From an uncultured Nitrospira sp. (GTDB taxonomy: Bacteria; Nitrospirota; Nitrospiria; Nitrospirales; Nitrospiraceae): a stretch of 64,000 nucleotides of DNA. Where the stretch lies: positions 1 to 64,000 of the forward strand of contig CABVRV010000002.1 in the NCBI GenBank assembly GCA_902500755.1, given 5' to 3'. The position numbers were made by a program, and so were the translations under genes. Below, piece by piece: positions 17,429 to 26,865 of this stretch (within the stretch, counting starts at the first letter, position 1; each line of letters opens with the position of its first letter). The notes under the pieces were generated by a model. That model searched no databases. It saw nothing but the letters and a program-made list of their open reading frames with translations, and had not been told where the DNA came from.

Positions 17429-18301
17429 ATGATGCGTGGACTTCTGGCACCTGTTCTCCTTCTAATATTCATCGCCGTTCCCATTATCGTACTGGCGTCG
17501 GAAACTTCAGATCCGGAGTCGGCCATCCGACGGCTCGTGCGCGCGAATGCCGAAAAGGATTTGCCTACACTTTCTCGAATGATGGCCCACGACGCAGACA
17601 TCATCAGTTATGGAGTCGCCGGCCGTAAATATATCGGTTGGTCTGAGCTTGAACAGGGGATGAGAGATGAATTCCTCAACGCTCAGAAACTTGAGATTCC
17701 CATCACTGAGCTGAAAGTATGGACGAAAGACAATCTGGCTTGGTATTCCATGGAACTTGACTATATCCGCTATGTCGCGGAAGGAGCTGAAGTAAAACGG
17801 ACGATACTCCCCATGCGGGAAACCGGCGTCCTCGAACGTCGCGATGGTCGATGGCAACTGTTATCGTGGCACGAATCATTCCGATCCGCCGGCCTGGGTC
17901 ACGTGTCGGGCTTACCGCCCGCAGATTCGCGACTACGTCATGCCGTTGAGCCTCAGACCTCAAGGAAACCGGACGTGGGCGGAGAATGGGATATCCTCGA
18001 AGTCGAGGATGACAAGCGATACACAGCGACCCTCGACAAGAACGGCAACGGCCCCTACAGCCAGCACGGCGGGCGCTTTACCACTACGACGATTGCGGAT
18101 CGACTGTGGCAGGGCACATGGTATCAGCCCGGCAACGATCGAGAAGGAGGGTTTGAAATCCAGCTCTCAGATGACGGCGCGGAGGCGAAAGGCATCTGGT
18201 GGTACACCCGGGTCGGCAAGCAGAAGAACATTCCGCCCCGCGAGCATGGCGGCACCTACCACTGGAAGAAACAAATATTTTCCTCTGACGGTGCCCGATG
18301 A
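17429..18301 (+). CDS. Secreted SnoaL/NTF2-like (DUF4440-type) protein with extra C-terminal domain
   Basis: A 290-residue exported protein: signal peptide (about residues 1-24), then an NTF2-like domain (about 27-145) with the pattern AIRRLVRANAEKDLPTLSRMMAHDADI and GRWQLLSWHESF, typical of SnoaL-type proteins. Residues about 175-288 form a separate beta-rich domain (WDILEVEDDKRYTATLDKNGNG ... LWQGTWYQPGNDREGG) of unknown type. AGGAGG nine bases upstream supports the ATG at 17429; a GTG at 17426 also fits. Ligand and role unknown. Confidence 0.7.
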   Translation: MMRGLLAPVLLLIFIAVPIIVLASETSDPESAIRRLVRANAEKDLPTLSRMMAHDADIISYGVAGRKYIGWSELEQGMRDEFLNAQKLEIPITELKVWTKDNLAWYSMELDYIRYVAEGAEVKRTILPMRETGVLERRDGRWQLLSWHESFRSAGLGHVSGLPPADSRLRHAVEPQTSRKPDVGGEWDILEVEDDKRYTATLDKNGNGPYSQHGGRFTTTTIADRLWQGTWYQPGNDREGGFEIQLSDDGAEAKGIWWYTRVGKQKNIPPREHGGTYHWKKQIFSSDGAR

Positions 18302-18360
18302 CAAGACACTCTGACTTTTAGTCCCTTCCCCGGTACGGTATGGTCTGGCACCATATGTCT

Positions 18361-18720
18361 TTAGGTTTCCATCATCTCCAGCCTGGTATCAAATTCATGT
18401 CCGCAGGCAGTGCAGCGAATACAATCTGACTCTACCGTGACTTCCTCATCTCGAATCCCCATGCCTCCGCAACCCGGACATCGGGCAAGATGGACCCTCT
18501 CGCCATCTACGGTTTCATATTGCGTTCCGCGAAGACAATAGACAGGCATTCCATCCAGCAGCCAGGGCTGCCCTCGCTTGTCGACGACCGGCAACACGAG
18601 ATAGTGGTGGTTCACATACTCTTCAATCTCTTGTTGGTTCACAAAACCGTCTTTGATCAATTGGCCCCCGACTACTTCATACAGAGCCTGTCCTTTTATG
18701 ATGCCCTTCGTCGGACCCAT
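18361..18720 (-). CDS. Zinc-ribbon hypothetical protein
   Basis: A 119-residue soluble protein. The N-terminal two thirds (helical, with QQEIEEYVNHHYL) has no known domain. The C-terminal third carries a CPGCGG ... CIRCTACGHEF arrangement with five cysteines, likely a zinc ribbon. It converges on the SnoaL-like gene at its 3' end and is probably monocistronic. Function unknown. Confidence 0.6.
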   Translation of the reverse strand: MGPTKGIIKGQALYEVVGGQLIKDGFVNQQEIEEYVNHHYLVLPVVDKRGQPWLLDGMPVYCLRGTQYETVDGERVHLARCPGCGGMGIRDEEVTVESDCIRCTACGHEFDTRLEMMET

Positions 18721-18845
18721 CGTTGCCTCCCCTCGTGAAAGTTCAGAGCAATTTAACTGTTGATCAGACGCACGCCCATCCTTGCAATCAGCACTCGATA
18801 CCCTGCAGGCCCCTGTGCCTTCAAGACGAAGCCGTCAGCTCGCAG

Positions 18846-19025
18846 TTATGCGGCACGCTGATTGGTAGTTGACGGTTGCGTCTGACCATCACTCGATTTG
18901 CCACCAGCCTGTGTTGATCTTTCTCGACTGTTGATGCTCTTGGATGCGAGGATGTCCATGCACACCAAGAGCATGACCACCAAGACCAAGAGACCAGTCA
19001 CGATTCCCCAATATTCCCATGACAT
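18846..19025 (-). CDS. Putative 59-residue single-span membrane protein
   Basis: Starting from the ATG at 19025 the ORF gives MSWEYWG, one strong membrane helix (about residues 8-24) and a hydrophilic Ser/Gln/Thr-rich tail. The upstream in-frame extension to 19115 is hydrophilic and basic and looks non-coding. No ribosome site stands out. Resembles other tiny membrane proteins but cannot be assigned. Confidence 0.4.
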   Translation of the reverse strand: MSWEYWGIVTGLLVLVVMLLVCMDILASKSINSRERSTQAGGKSSDGQTQPSTTNQRAA

Positions 19026-19482
19026 AAAGCACACGCTCGCGTGCCATGGCATGCGAGTCCTTTGGATTCCCAGTACCGATTTCTTCGGTCGATGGTATCT
19101 GGTGTCTGGATGCAATGTGGCCTCTACAGCTGAGGCGCATGCCTATGCGCCCGAGCATCAAAACGGTCATCTCTGATGAAGGAGCCTGTTTGGAGAGGTA
19201 TGCACACCCCGAAGGCCCAGACCGTCGGAATCGTTCTCCGCGGAGGACCATCGTCACCACCTCCAGATGAGGCAGCAATGGAATGATCGATGGTAGTACC
19301 CTACGCCTCAACCGGTAGGCAGGTCAAGGGCGTGAAAAGTTGGATGCGCCGGCCCTCACACAATGGTTCTTGAAGTAGGAGCATGCCGCTGTCATAGTTG
19401 CCCGATAATCTTAGAAACATGTGTGGGTGCTTCATTCGATCAGTATCCGATTCGATGTGACCGAATTGAGGGAAAGATCTTT
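19026..19482. other. Intergenic stretch, no supported gene
   Basis: These 457 bases contain only overlapping short ORFs on both strands without ribosome sites or motifs. The last 20 bases hold GAGGGAAAG at 19468-19476, the ribosome site of the next gene. Confidence 0.5.
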
Positions 19483-20478
19483 GTGAGCACGCCGTCTCCT
19501 CCCGCTCGTGAAGCCACCCCTGGGTCATGGATTGTCCGTTCGGCAGCGCTCATCTTTCTCTGTCTTCCCCTTTGGGGCTTGGGGAAAGTCCCACCTCAGT
19601 CTGTAGAGATCACTCCCCACTGGCATCAGGGTGATAAGAGTGAGCTGATGGTCACGCGGGTACGCGATAAATCACTCAACGGCCAGTCCAGGGTTTCAGG
19701 AAAGACTCACACCCGTTTCTCCCTTGAAGTTCTCCGCGCGAGTCCACAGGGATACCTTGTGGGATGGACGGTAGGTGCAACCACCTTTGATGTCCCTGCT
19801 CCATCCGGATCTGTTCTGCGACAGGTAGTGGGTCTCATGCAGGGCATGCAGATCGTGCTTCAGATCGACCATCGAGGCGCCATCACCGGCGTCCAGAATT
19901 GGGAAGCATTGCGCAGTGAAATGCTGAGGAATCTAGATGGCCTCTTGGCCAGGAGATCAGATTCACAGCGCGGGACAGCCGACCAAGGTATGATGGCAAA
20001 CGTACGGGCACAGTGGGACACGATGTTCTCGACCAAAGCACAAGTCGAGCAAGTCTGCACACGCGATGCGCAGCTCTATTTTAGGATTCTCGGAAGAGCT
20101 TACACATGGGACCAGCCCTACGAGTATCAAGGCTTCATCGAGAATCCACTTGGAGGCGATTCCTTTCCAGCTCGCGCCGACATCGTGCTCAAGTCGTTCA
20201 ATGGGCGATCGGGGCAAGCAGTTCTGCATTGGAATCAATCGGCTGATCGCGAGCAGACCGACCGAATCATGCGATCGCTCGTAAAGGATCTCGCTGCACG
20301 GAAAGGCAAACACGTGCCGGATGAAGGATTTCTACAAACCATTTCGTTGGAAAACCACGCCGAAATCGAGGTAGATGTTGGAACTGGATGGGTTACCAAG
20401 GTCACGGAAACAAAGTCGATGAATCTCGGCACGCGAGCCCAAAGGGATACGACCTTCATGGTCAGGGCAGTGCGGTGA
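19483..20478 (+). CDS. Exported or membrane-anchored hypothetical protein
   Basis: A 331-residue protein with an N-terminal signal or anchor helix (about residues 17-33, RSAALIFLCLPLWGLG). I start it at the GTG at 19483, with GAGGGA nine bases upstream; the open frame extends to 19363 but has no better start. The body is a mix of beta strands and helices (TRFSLEVLRASPQGYLVGW, VLQIDHRGAITGVQNW, and a C-terminal GWVTKVTETKSMNLG) and resembles periplasmic DUF6263-like lipid-pocket folds only vaguely. No function can be assigned. Confidence 0.6.
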   Translation: MSTPSPPAREATPGSWIVRSAALIFLCLPLWGLGKVPPQSVEITPHWHQGDKSELMVTRVRDKSLNGQSRVSGKTHTRFSLEVLRASPQGYLVGWTVGATTFDVPAPSGSVLRQVVGLMQGMQIVLQIDHRGAITGVQNWEALRSEMLRNLDGLLARRSDSQRGTADQGMMANVRAQWDTMFSTKAQVEQVCTRDAQLYFRILGRAYTWDQPYEYQGFIENPLGGDSFPARADIVLKSFNGRSGQAVLHWNQSADREQTDRIMRSLVKDLAARKGKHVPDEGFLQTISLENHAEIEVDVGTGWVTKVTETKSMNLGTRAQRDTTFMVRAVR

Positions 20479-20637
20479 AGCCGGCACCGAACAATCCCAC
20501 AGACTGTCTTCGCTGATGCGTCCTGAGGATCCACGCTTGGATAATCGCAACCTGCCTTGAGACGTCGATAGAATCACGGTACACTTAATTCAGTCGTATT
20601 GTTGACTGTACACGATCCAACGCAAAGAAGAGGCAGC

Positions 20638-21096
20638 ATGAAGAAGGTGGCAACATTTTTTTTGAGTGTCATGGTCGGTGCTTCATTATCGCTTTCATCA
20701 TTTGCTTTTTCCCAGGGGCTTCCTCCTGCTCTGAAACAAAAAGTGAACGCAGCGCAGAAGCACGTGCGGACGATTGGTATGGATGAGTATCGGACGTTTG
20801 TTGAGAATCCTGGCTCAGCGCTCATCGTGGATGTGCGAGAACCTCAGGAGTTTTCAGCCGGACATGTGCCGGGAGCCATCAACATTCCGCGAGGCCTGAT
20901 CAAATCCCAAATCTGGAACTACGTCGGTTCCCCCGACCAGGCGGACAAGGAAAGACCCATCATCCTTCAGTGCCAAAGCGGCAAGCGCGCGACGCTTGCG
21001 TCCCAGACTCTCCAAGAGCTCGGCTTCACGCACACGACGGCCGTCATCATGAATCTTGACGACTGGCAGAAGGCCGGAAATCCATTTGTGAAATAA
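20638..21096 (+). CDS. Periplasmic rhodanese-domain protein
   Basis: A 152-residue protein with a signal peptide (about residues 1-25) and one rhodanese domain: VDVREPQEFSAGHVPGAINIP and the catalytic loop CQSGKRA with Cys112. It should act in the periplasm as a sulfurtransferase. AAGAGGCAGC precedes the ATG at 20638. The aldose epimerase gene follows only eight bases after its stop, so the two may be co-transcribed, though no functional link is apparent. Confidence 0.82.
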   Translation: MKKVATFFLSVMVGASLSLSSFAFSQGLPPALKQKVNAAQKHVRTIGMDEYRTFVENPGSALIVDVREPQEFSAGHVPGAINIPRGLIKSQIWNYVGSPDQADKERPIILQCQSGKRATLASQTLQELGFTHTTAVIMNLDDWQKAGNPFVK

Positions 21097-21104
21097 TCGT
21101 TTGT

Positions 21105-22139
21105 GTGACGGCTCAAGACAAGACTACACATGAGTTACGTCAGCACGGTCATGGGGGTATTGAAATCGCTTCTAACCAAGATCACACCATGCACCCTGTG
21201 ACACCGGATACCGAACTCACGCTCTCGTTTAAGAATCAGCGAGCGGTAGTATCCCCATGGGGTGCGTCGTTACGGCGATATTTGCTGATCGATGACGGTG
21301 GGAAGGAGATGGATATTGTGTGGGGTTACTCAGGTGGAAGCCGGAAACGAGGTGGACAAGGTGATGTGCTCATTCCATTTCCTGGGCGTATTAGTAATGG
21401 GCGATACTCCTTCAACGGACGACCATTTCAGCTTGAATGCAACGACAAAGAAGGCCCCAATGCCATCCATGGCTTCGTGCGAAATCTTCCTTGGCAAGTC
21501 CGGGAGGCGCTCGCTAATAAAGTGACCTGTGAGGTTCAGCTCGAGGCTCAGACCTATGCCGGCCGTGGCTACCCCTTCTCGCTTATGGTCCAGATTACCT
21601 ATGAACTGGATGCACGGGGGCTATCCTGTGCATTTGCCGTGACCAACGTGGGCCAACAGGTTGCGCCGATGGGAGTCGGTTTTCATCCGTATTTCACTGT
21701 AGGAACGTCTCTGATCAATCAAGCTGAGGCGCAGTTACCAGGCGCCGGTTATTTGGAATTCAACGAGCGACTCGCCCCAACAGGCTCTATTGTGGACGTG
21801 GCCGGCACGCCGTGGGATTATCGCCAGTTTCGTGCGGTTGGTCGGCAACGCTTCAACCATTGCTATGTGCACCTCGAACGCGATGCAACGGGTATAACCA
21901 CGGCCTCTCTTCGCCATGCAGCAAACGGTCGCGTGATCGATCTCGTGATGGATTCGGCCTTTTCTGCAGTCGTTGTCTACACGGGTGATGCCATCGTAGA
22001 TGCGCCGCGAGCCGCACTTGCCATCGAACCGATGACCTGTGCAACGGATGCCTTCAACCATCCAGAATGGGGACTGAAGCGGCTCGAACCCGGCGAGACA
22101 TTTTCAGGACGTTACACCATCCGGCATCGAACGCCCTAA
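21105..22139 (+). CDS. Aldose 1-epimerase (mutarotase) family protein
   Basis: A 344-residue GalM-like protein. Family landmarks are PFPGRISNGRYSFNG, the NAIHGFVRNLPW segment with its catalytic-site His, and GVGFHPYFTVG. These enzymes interconvert alpha and beta anomers of hexoses. The open frame starts with GTG at 21105; an ATG at 21189 would remove a 28-residue hydrophilic extension that the family lacks, and may be the true start. Neither has a clear ribosome site. Confidence 0.82.
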   Translation: MTAQDKTTHELRQHGHGGIEIASNQDHTMHPVTPDTELTLSFKNQRAVVSPWGASLRRYLLIDDGGKEMDIVWGYSGGSRKRGGQGDVLIPFPGRISNGRYSFNGRPFQLECNDKEGPNAIHGFVRNLPWQVREALANKVTCEVQLEAQTYAGRGYPFSLMVQITYELDARGLSCAFAVTNVGQQVAPMGVGFHPYFTVGTSLINQAEAQLPGAGYLEFNERLAPTGSIVDVAGTPWDYRQFRAVGRQRFNHCYVHLERDATGITTASLRHAANGRVIDLVMDSAFSAVVVYTGDAIVDAPRAALAIEPMTCATDAFNHPEWGLKRLEPGETFSGRYTIRHRTP

Positions 22140-22275
22140 CGAGGCTGCTTTCACTCAATCTCATCGCTTCCTCTCTTGAGTCTTCTCGTGATTCACGGTA
22201 CTGTCAGCCGATTCCAGCGGCGATATTTTTTTGGTCGGAAACGCTCGTTCGCTGATCAACTGCAAGGAGGTTCTT

Positions 22276-23862
22276 ATGAAGGTGTATCAGATGCGAAGTG
22301 GAAGAGAGTCTGAAATAGTCCATACGACATTAGCGATGTTGGGGAGTGTTTTGGCTTTGTTGCTGGTGGCTCCAGGCATGGCAGTGGCAAGCGAATATGA
22401 GGTCTGGCTCAGCGACCAAGCGAATACTCAGGGCATCACCCCTGCGGTGCCGATAGGAACACACGGAGGGAAGATTCGAATTTATGAGGGCGCCGATCTT
22501 GATCAAACTCCACCGGTTAATAATCCGGTCGTCCTTGATGTCACCAGTGATTTGTTTCCAAACGCCGATGCAACGACCGGCGCTCACGTGAGTCGAATCC
22601 ACGGCGTCACACCAAGCCCCGACCATGTGTACATGGCGCTGAATTTTGTCGGCAGCGGACACTTGGGTATCGTTGATGGTTGGACAAGAAAGCCGGTCTG
22701 TCTATTCCGAACCACCGGCACGACAACCGGTCGCCAAAATCATATGAGCTTTTGGACGCACGATGGACTGCGCATCATCGTCGCCAATCAAAACGGCCGC
22801 ATGCTGGAGCGGGTCGATGTCGTTCGAAATCAGGGAGGAACACCTGAGAGTTTTGTATTTAACGGCACAGCAAGTTTGGATCTTGTCGGAGGAAGCGGAA
22901 GAGTGAGCGCTCAACCACTCAGTGTAGACATGGATGCAACTGATGGAATTACCTGTTCTGTGTCGGGTGCCGTGGCCGATGGGCAACCAACCGTGACCCC
23001 AACGGGGGCACTCAAGCAGGCTGTTGGGCTTCGGGCGTTGAATGCCCCGATCTGCCCGATCCCCGCGAGCAACAACCGACACGTCTTTACGACACTCGGT
23101 GGCGGTGGAATGTTCGTGATCGATGTAACTGCCACCCCGATGGCGATCGTGGGAGAGTATGATCTTTCGGTGGTGCGGGCAGCAGGTTGTGGAGGCGCCG
23201 AAGCTGATGGCTTTATGCACCTCAATACCGGCACCTCTGGACCGAACATTTCAGAGTTTTCTATTTATCGCTTTACCATCGACTATCCGACCGCCCCATC
23301 TTTTAACCCAACGAACGTCCCCGCTCCTATCGCAGTTTGGCAAGATCCGGATAATGGGAAAATTGCCGGACAGAATAATTTTCCAACCGGCAATAACCGC
23401 GATGCGCACGGAATCGTGATCATTCAGAATACTCAGTTCGGGACAGCAAAGTACCTGCATCAGATCGACCGCATTCGAAACAATGTCGAGGTGTTTAAGC
23501 TCTCACCTCCATGGAATAACATGAGCAATCGCCATGAAGGCACGTATAGTCTGACAGCAAGCGGGACCTGCGGCGGAACACTTGGGACAGCTCGAACAAA
23601 CGACCCGACTCCGGATCTGGGCGACTTGGCGTTCAGCGACGGCCCGAAGGGTAATCGGATATACGTCGCGTTGCGTGGTCCCTTTCCTCTGACAGTGAGT
23701 CATGCTGCGGATGGAAGTTGCCCAGGACTGGGAATCATCGATCTCTCACCGAATCGCCGATCGGGAAGCCTGACCGCGGTGATGGACACAACGGTGCTCA
23801 ATGCTGACCGCTCAAAGAATTTGAGTGATCCCCATGCCGCGATCGTGCGGAGGAAGAAATGA
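22276..23862 (+). CDS. Secreted beta-propeller-like protein
   Basis: A 528-residue exported protein: signal peptide (residues about 18-37, ending AVASEYEVW), then repeated strands with the character of a seven-bladed propeller, for example RIHGVTPSPDHVYMALNF, RQNHMSFWTHDGLRIIVANQNG and RNNVEVFKLSPPWNN. Conserved His in HGVTPSPD, QNHMSFW and DAHGIVI motifs might bind a metal or heme, as in cytochrome-d1-like or selenium-binding-type propellers; this is speculation. AAGGAGG lies before the ATG at 22276. Only one or two Cys pairs appear; no CxxCH heme motif. Confidence 0.65.
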   Translation: MKVYQMRSGRESEIVHTTLAMLGSVLALLLVAPGMAVASEYEVWLSDQANTQGITPAVPIGTHGGKIRIYEGADLDQTPPVNNPVVLDVTSDLFPNADATTGAHVSRIHGVTPSPDHVYMALNFVGSGHLGIVDGWTRKPVCLFRTTGTTTGRQNHMSFWTHDGLRIIVANQNGRMLERVDVVRNQGGTPESFVFNGTASLDLVGGSGRVSAQPLSVDMDATDGITCSVSGAVADGQPTVTPTGALKQAVGLRALNAPICPIPASNNRHVFTTLGGGGMFVIDVTATPMAIVGEYDLSVVRAAGCGGAEADGFMHLNTGTSGPNISEFSIYRFTIDYPTAPSFNPTNVPAPIAVWQDPDNGKIAGQNNFPTGNNRDAHGIVIIQNTQFGTAKYLHQIDRIRNNVEVFKLSPPWNNMSNRHEGTYSLTASGTCGGTLGTARTNDPTPDLGDLAFSDGPKGNRIYVALRGPFPLTVSHAADGSCPGLGIIDLSPNRRSGSLTAVMDTTVLNADRSKNLSDPHAAIVRRKK

Positions 23863-23947
23863 TAGAGCGTTGGGCTGCGTCAGCGAATAGACGAGCCGAG
23901 GGTCGGACGCCATCGGTTCGTGTCATCGAATGACAACAAACTACCGG

Positions 23948-24331
23948 TCAAGCAGCCTTTCGGATGCTGGAAGGCTTACCGGTCATCAGGTCGCGGCAGA
24001 GTTGGATGAGCTTGAACTGCACCTCATCAAAGGACTCCCCTTGTGCCGAGTAGTCCGGGTAGCCGTGCAGATGCCCATGCCACTTGCCTTGATCCTGCGA
24101 GAGAACATACTGCGGTGAGTCCAAGTCAAGAAATCGTGGCTTAGGTCGCTCTACACGAGGAATGTCTCGAGGACTTTTGGCAACAGCCTGGCTCAGCTGT
24201 CGAACTTTGAGCTGCAGCTCCTCGAAGGAGGCTGCCTGTATTTCGCTATTGGGAGAGCCCTCCGGATAGGCGCGCCACTTACCCTGATCTGGCCAATACA
24301 CCCAATTTGGTGGTTCCATGGTGGTAAGCAT
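23948..24331 (-). CDS. Tandem HicB-like domain protein
   Basis: About 127 residues containing two copies of a HicB-antitoxin-like unit: first YWPDQGKWRAYPEGSPNSEIQAASFEELQLKV, second VLSQDQGKWHGHLHGYPDYSAQGESFDEVQFKL. HicB domains adopt a partial RNase-H-like fold and usually pair with a HicA toxin; no HicA-like ORF is adjacent, and no DNA-binding domain follows. The ATG at 24331 (GGAAAG six bases upstream) is preferred over 24364. It diverges from the hydrolase gene at 24376 by 44 bases. Confidence 0.6.
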   Translation of the reverse strand: MLTTMEPPNWVYWPDQGKWRAYPEGSPNSEIQAASFEELQLKVRQLSQAVAKSPRDIPRVERPKPRFLDLDSPQYVLSQDQGKWHGHLHGYPDYSAQGESFDEVQFKLIQLCRDLMTGKPSSIRKAA

Positions 24332-24375
24332 AGCAGGCTTTCCAGATCTGGCCAGCGATTTCAAAAGTTTTGTGC

Positions 24376-25287
24376 ATGAGCTACCTGGCCCCCAAATACC
24401 CTAGCGTCGAGGCCGTGTCATGTTGCCATATTCCGATTAACCAATTGTCCTTTCAGGTCGCCATGGTCGGGGCCGGAAATCAACAGGTTCTCTGCCTCCA
24501 TGGCTTTCCGGAGTCGGCTGTCTCATGGCGGCATCAGATGCAGCCATTGGCGCAGGCGGGGTATCGGGTCTGGGCCCCTGACCTCCGCGGATATGGCGGG
24601 ACTTCACGACCGATCGGTATTGCGGCCTACTCCATAGAATCGTTGATAGAGGATGTCGACGGACTCCTCGATGCCGCGAAAGTGCAGCGGGCTATCCTCG
24701 TCGGGCACGACTGGGGTGGAATCCTCGCATGGTACTATGCGATGCGGTACCCCAGTCGTGTAGAAGCTCTGGTTATCATGAATGCGCCCCACCCCGCTTG
24801 TTTTGAACGCGAGGTTCAATGCTGGCGGCAATTACGCCGCTCTTGGTACCTGGGTTTCTTCCAGATTCCATGGCTTCCGGAAGCAGCCTTATCGGCTGGT
24901 CATGGCTATATCATCGGCCAGATCTTTGAGCGCATGTCGCGTGACCGCGAGCAGATGCCGAACGATGTCGTAGACTTGCACCGAAAGCAGGCATGCGAGC
25001 CTGGCGCACTGACCGCCATGGTGAATTACTATCGAGCCGCGCTCCGAGGTGGAGGGGGCATTCGCCAGCGCAAACTGGGGTATCCCAAGATCGGTATTCC
25101 CTCGCTTGTGCTCTGGGGACTGCAAGACCAGGCGCTTGTGGCACAGAATCTGGATGGACTGAGTAAGTTTGTGGACGATCTGACGGTCGTCACGATGCCG
25201 GACGCTGGACATTTCGTCCATCAAGATCAGCCGGAGCAGGTGACGCACAAACTCCTGGCCTGGTTACACGATAAACTCGGCTCCTGA
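24376..25287 (+). CDS. Alpha/beta hydrolase, epoxide-hydrolase-like
   Basis: A 303-residue alpha/beta hydrolase. HGFPES forms the oxyanion hole, D112 in GHDWGG is the nucleophile, and D251 (WGLQDQ) and H279 (AGHFVHQD) complete the triad. An Asp nucleophile with HGFPES points to epoxide hydrolases and haloalkane/fluoroacetate dehalogenases rather than esterases. The ATG at 24376 is used; a TTG two codons earlier is possible. No substrate clue in the context. Confidence 0.85.
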   Translation: MSYLAPKYPSVEAVSCCHIPINQLSFQVAMVGAGNQQVLCLHGFPESAVSWRHQMQPLAQAGYRVWAPDLRGYGGTSRPIGIAAYSIESLIEDVDGLLDAAKVQRAILVGHDWGGILAWYYAMRYPSRVEALVIMNAPHPACFEREVQCWRQLRRSWYLGFFQIPWLPEAALSAGHGYIIGQIFERMSRDREQMPNDVVDLHRKQACEPGALTAMVNYYRAALRGGGGIRQRKLGYPKIGIPSLVLWGLQDQALVAQNLDGLSKFVDDLTVVTMPDAGHFVHQDQPEQVTHKLLAWLHDKLGS

Positions 25288-25390
25288 TCGATCAATTTGC
25301 AGCTTATGCTGATGCTAAAAAGTGCTGAAGCTAAGTTTTTGAAGAGCGAGCGCTGTTACCCGTCAATCTGGCTACACGACTCAGCTCGCC

Positions 25391-26719
25391 TTACTGGGGA
25401 TCACTGTACTGACGTCGTTCGACGATGGGGACGGCTTCAGATTTTGAGTGTCCGGTATCCAGCAGGATGGCGACGAGCATGTCGCTCATGACGTTGACGC
25501 CGGAACGGGCGCGGGCGATGATCCAGTCCACTGTCATGATCAAGGGAATGGCCGCGAGGATGACTTGGTCCGGCAGACCGGCAGCGGCAAGGACGAGCGG
25601 CAAGACGATCATCCCCGCTTCAGGAATACCGGCTACGCCGGCGCCGGCGATAATGGAAGCGATGACGATCACGAATTGCTTCGACATCGACAAATCGTAC
25701 CCAAGGGCATGGGCGAGGAAGAGCGCCGCCATCGCTTCGTAGAGCGTGATGCCATCATTGTTCAAATTCGTCCCGACACAGGCGGCTAGGCGCGCCGATT
25801 GTGGCGAAACTCGCATGCGCTCGAGGCACCGGAGCGTAATCGGGACGGTTGCCAAACTACTGTTGCACGACACGGCCGTCAGAATGGCATCGGCCCCCTG
25901 CCCAAGATAGACCGTCGGTGATTTCTTCCCGATGACCCAGGCCACGAGCGGATAATAGAACAGTGCATGCACCGCTAGACCAAGGAGCATAGCGGCGAGA
26001 AAGATCCAAAGCGCAGAGAAGACCCCAATACCCGACCGGCCGACCACACTCGCGACGACGCCGAATACGGCGAACGGCACGATCAAGATGACCCACCAGA
26101 GAATGGTGACGAGCCACCCATAGGCCCGCTCAACGGCCCAGGCCACGCGATCGAGTAACCAACCAGGCTGGCCGCTCTTCGCCCGTGCCCACCGTAGCGC
26201 CAGCCCAAGTCCGAGAGCCAAGAGCACGACGCCGATGATATTATTGCTCGCAAACGGATCGCTTATCGTACGGGGAATATAGGCCAGCAAGTCTTCAAGT
26301 GGATGCTCCGTTGGGGTGAAGGTCGTTTTGAGACTCGTTCCTGGTACGACCTGGAGCAGATCTTCGACGTGGCCCTGCCACGATTTTCCCGGCTGCCAGA
26401 CATTCATAATGGCGAGGCCGATCAGCATGGCCACCGAGACATTGATCAAGCAGATCGAGAGTAACTTCGCGCCCTGGTGTAGGTGTAATGGGGTCGAGGC
26501 CCGGAGCAACGAATCGAGGATCGCCACGAAGATGAGCGGAACAGCGAGCGTCTTGAGCACCCAGACCACCCACTGACCGAGCTGACCGAGCTGCTCGTTG
26601 CGGAGCCCTGCCAAATAGGGTTCTTGGCCAAATAGGACGCCGAGCGTCGCACCGAAGAGCACGGCGACAAGAACTTGCGCATACAATGGGAAGAGAGTCC
26701 GGCCTGACGAGTCGTGCAT
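25391..26719 (-). CDS. Dicarboxylate/amino acid:cation symporter (DAACS family)
   Basis: A 442-residue inner-membrane protein with about eight helices plus two re-entrant loops. The serine-rich loop CNSSLATVPITL, the NLNNDGITLYEA metal/substrate motif (matching NMDGT) and the GIPEAGMIVLPLVL loop are those of GltP/GltT/DctA-type carriers, which bring in glutamate, aspartate or C4-dicarboxylates with protons or sodium. Substrate cannot be fixed from sequence. It is monocistronic as far as can be seen. Confidence 0.88.
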   Translation of the reverse strand: MHDSSGRTLFPLYAQVLVAVLFGATLGVLFGQEPYLAGLRNEQLGQLGQWVVWVLKTLAVPLIFVAILDSLLRASTPLHLHQGAKLLSICLINVSVAMLIGLAIMNVWQPGKSWQGHVEDLLQVVPGTSLKTTFTPTEHPLEDLLAYIPRTISDPFASNNIIGVVLLALGLGLALRWARAKSGQPGWLLDRVAWAVERAYGWLVTILWWVILIVPFAVFGVVASVVGRSGIGVFSALWIFLAAMLLGLAVHALFYYPLVAWVIGKKSPTVYLGQGADAILTAVSCNSSLATVPITLRCLERMRVSPQSARLAACVGTNLNNDGITLYEAMAALFLAHALGYDLSMSKQFVIVIASIIAGAGVAGIPEAGMIVLPLVLAAAGLPDQVILAAIPLIMTVDWIIARARSGVNVMSDMLVAILLDTGHSKSEAVPIVERRQYSDPQ

Positions 26720-26865
26720 CCTGATATCGGGGTGTCGGAAGCTTACTCGGTTTCAGGCCAAGAAAGCACGCCTCCTTCATTGGAAAGCACTGCTGATCCC
26801 TGAGTCATCAGATGCGACGCGTACATGACAGCTGAATAGGAAACCGTTTGCTGCGTGAAAAATAG

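Noticed and set aside
18898..19176. 92-codon plus-strand ORF around the small membrane gene
   Set aside because: It overlaps the better candidate on the minus strand, has no ribosome site and no known pattern.
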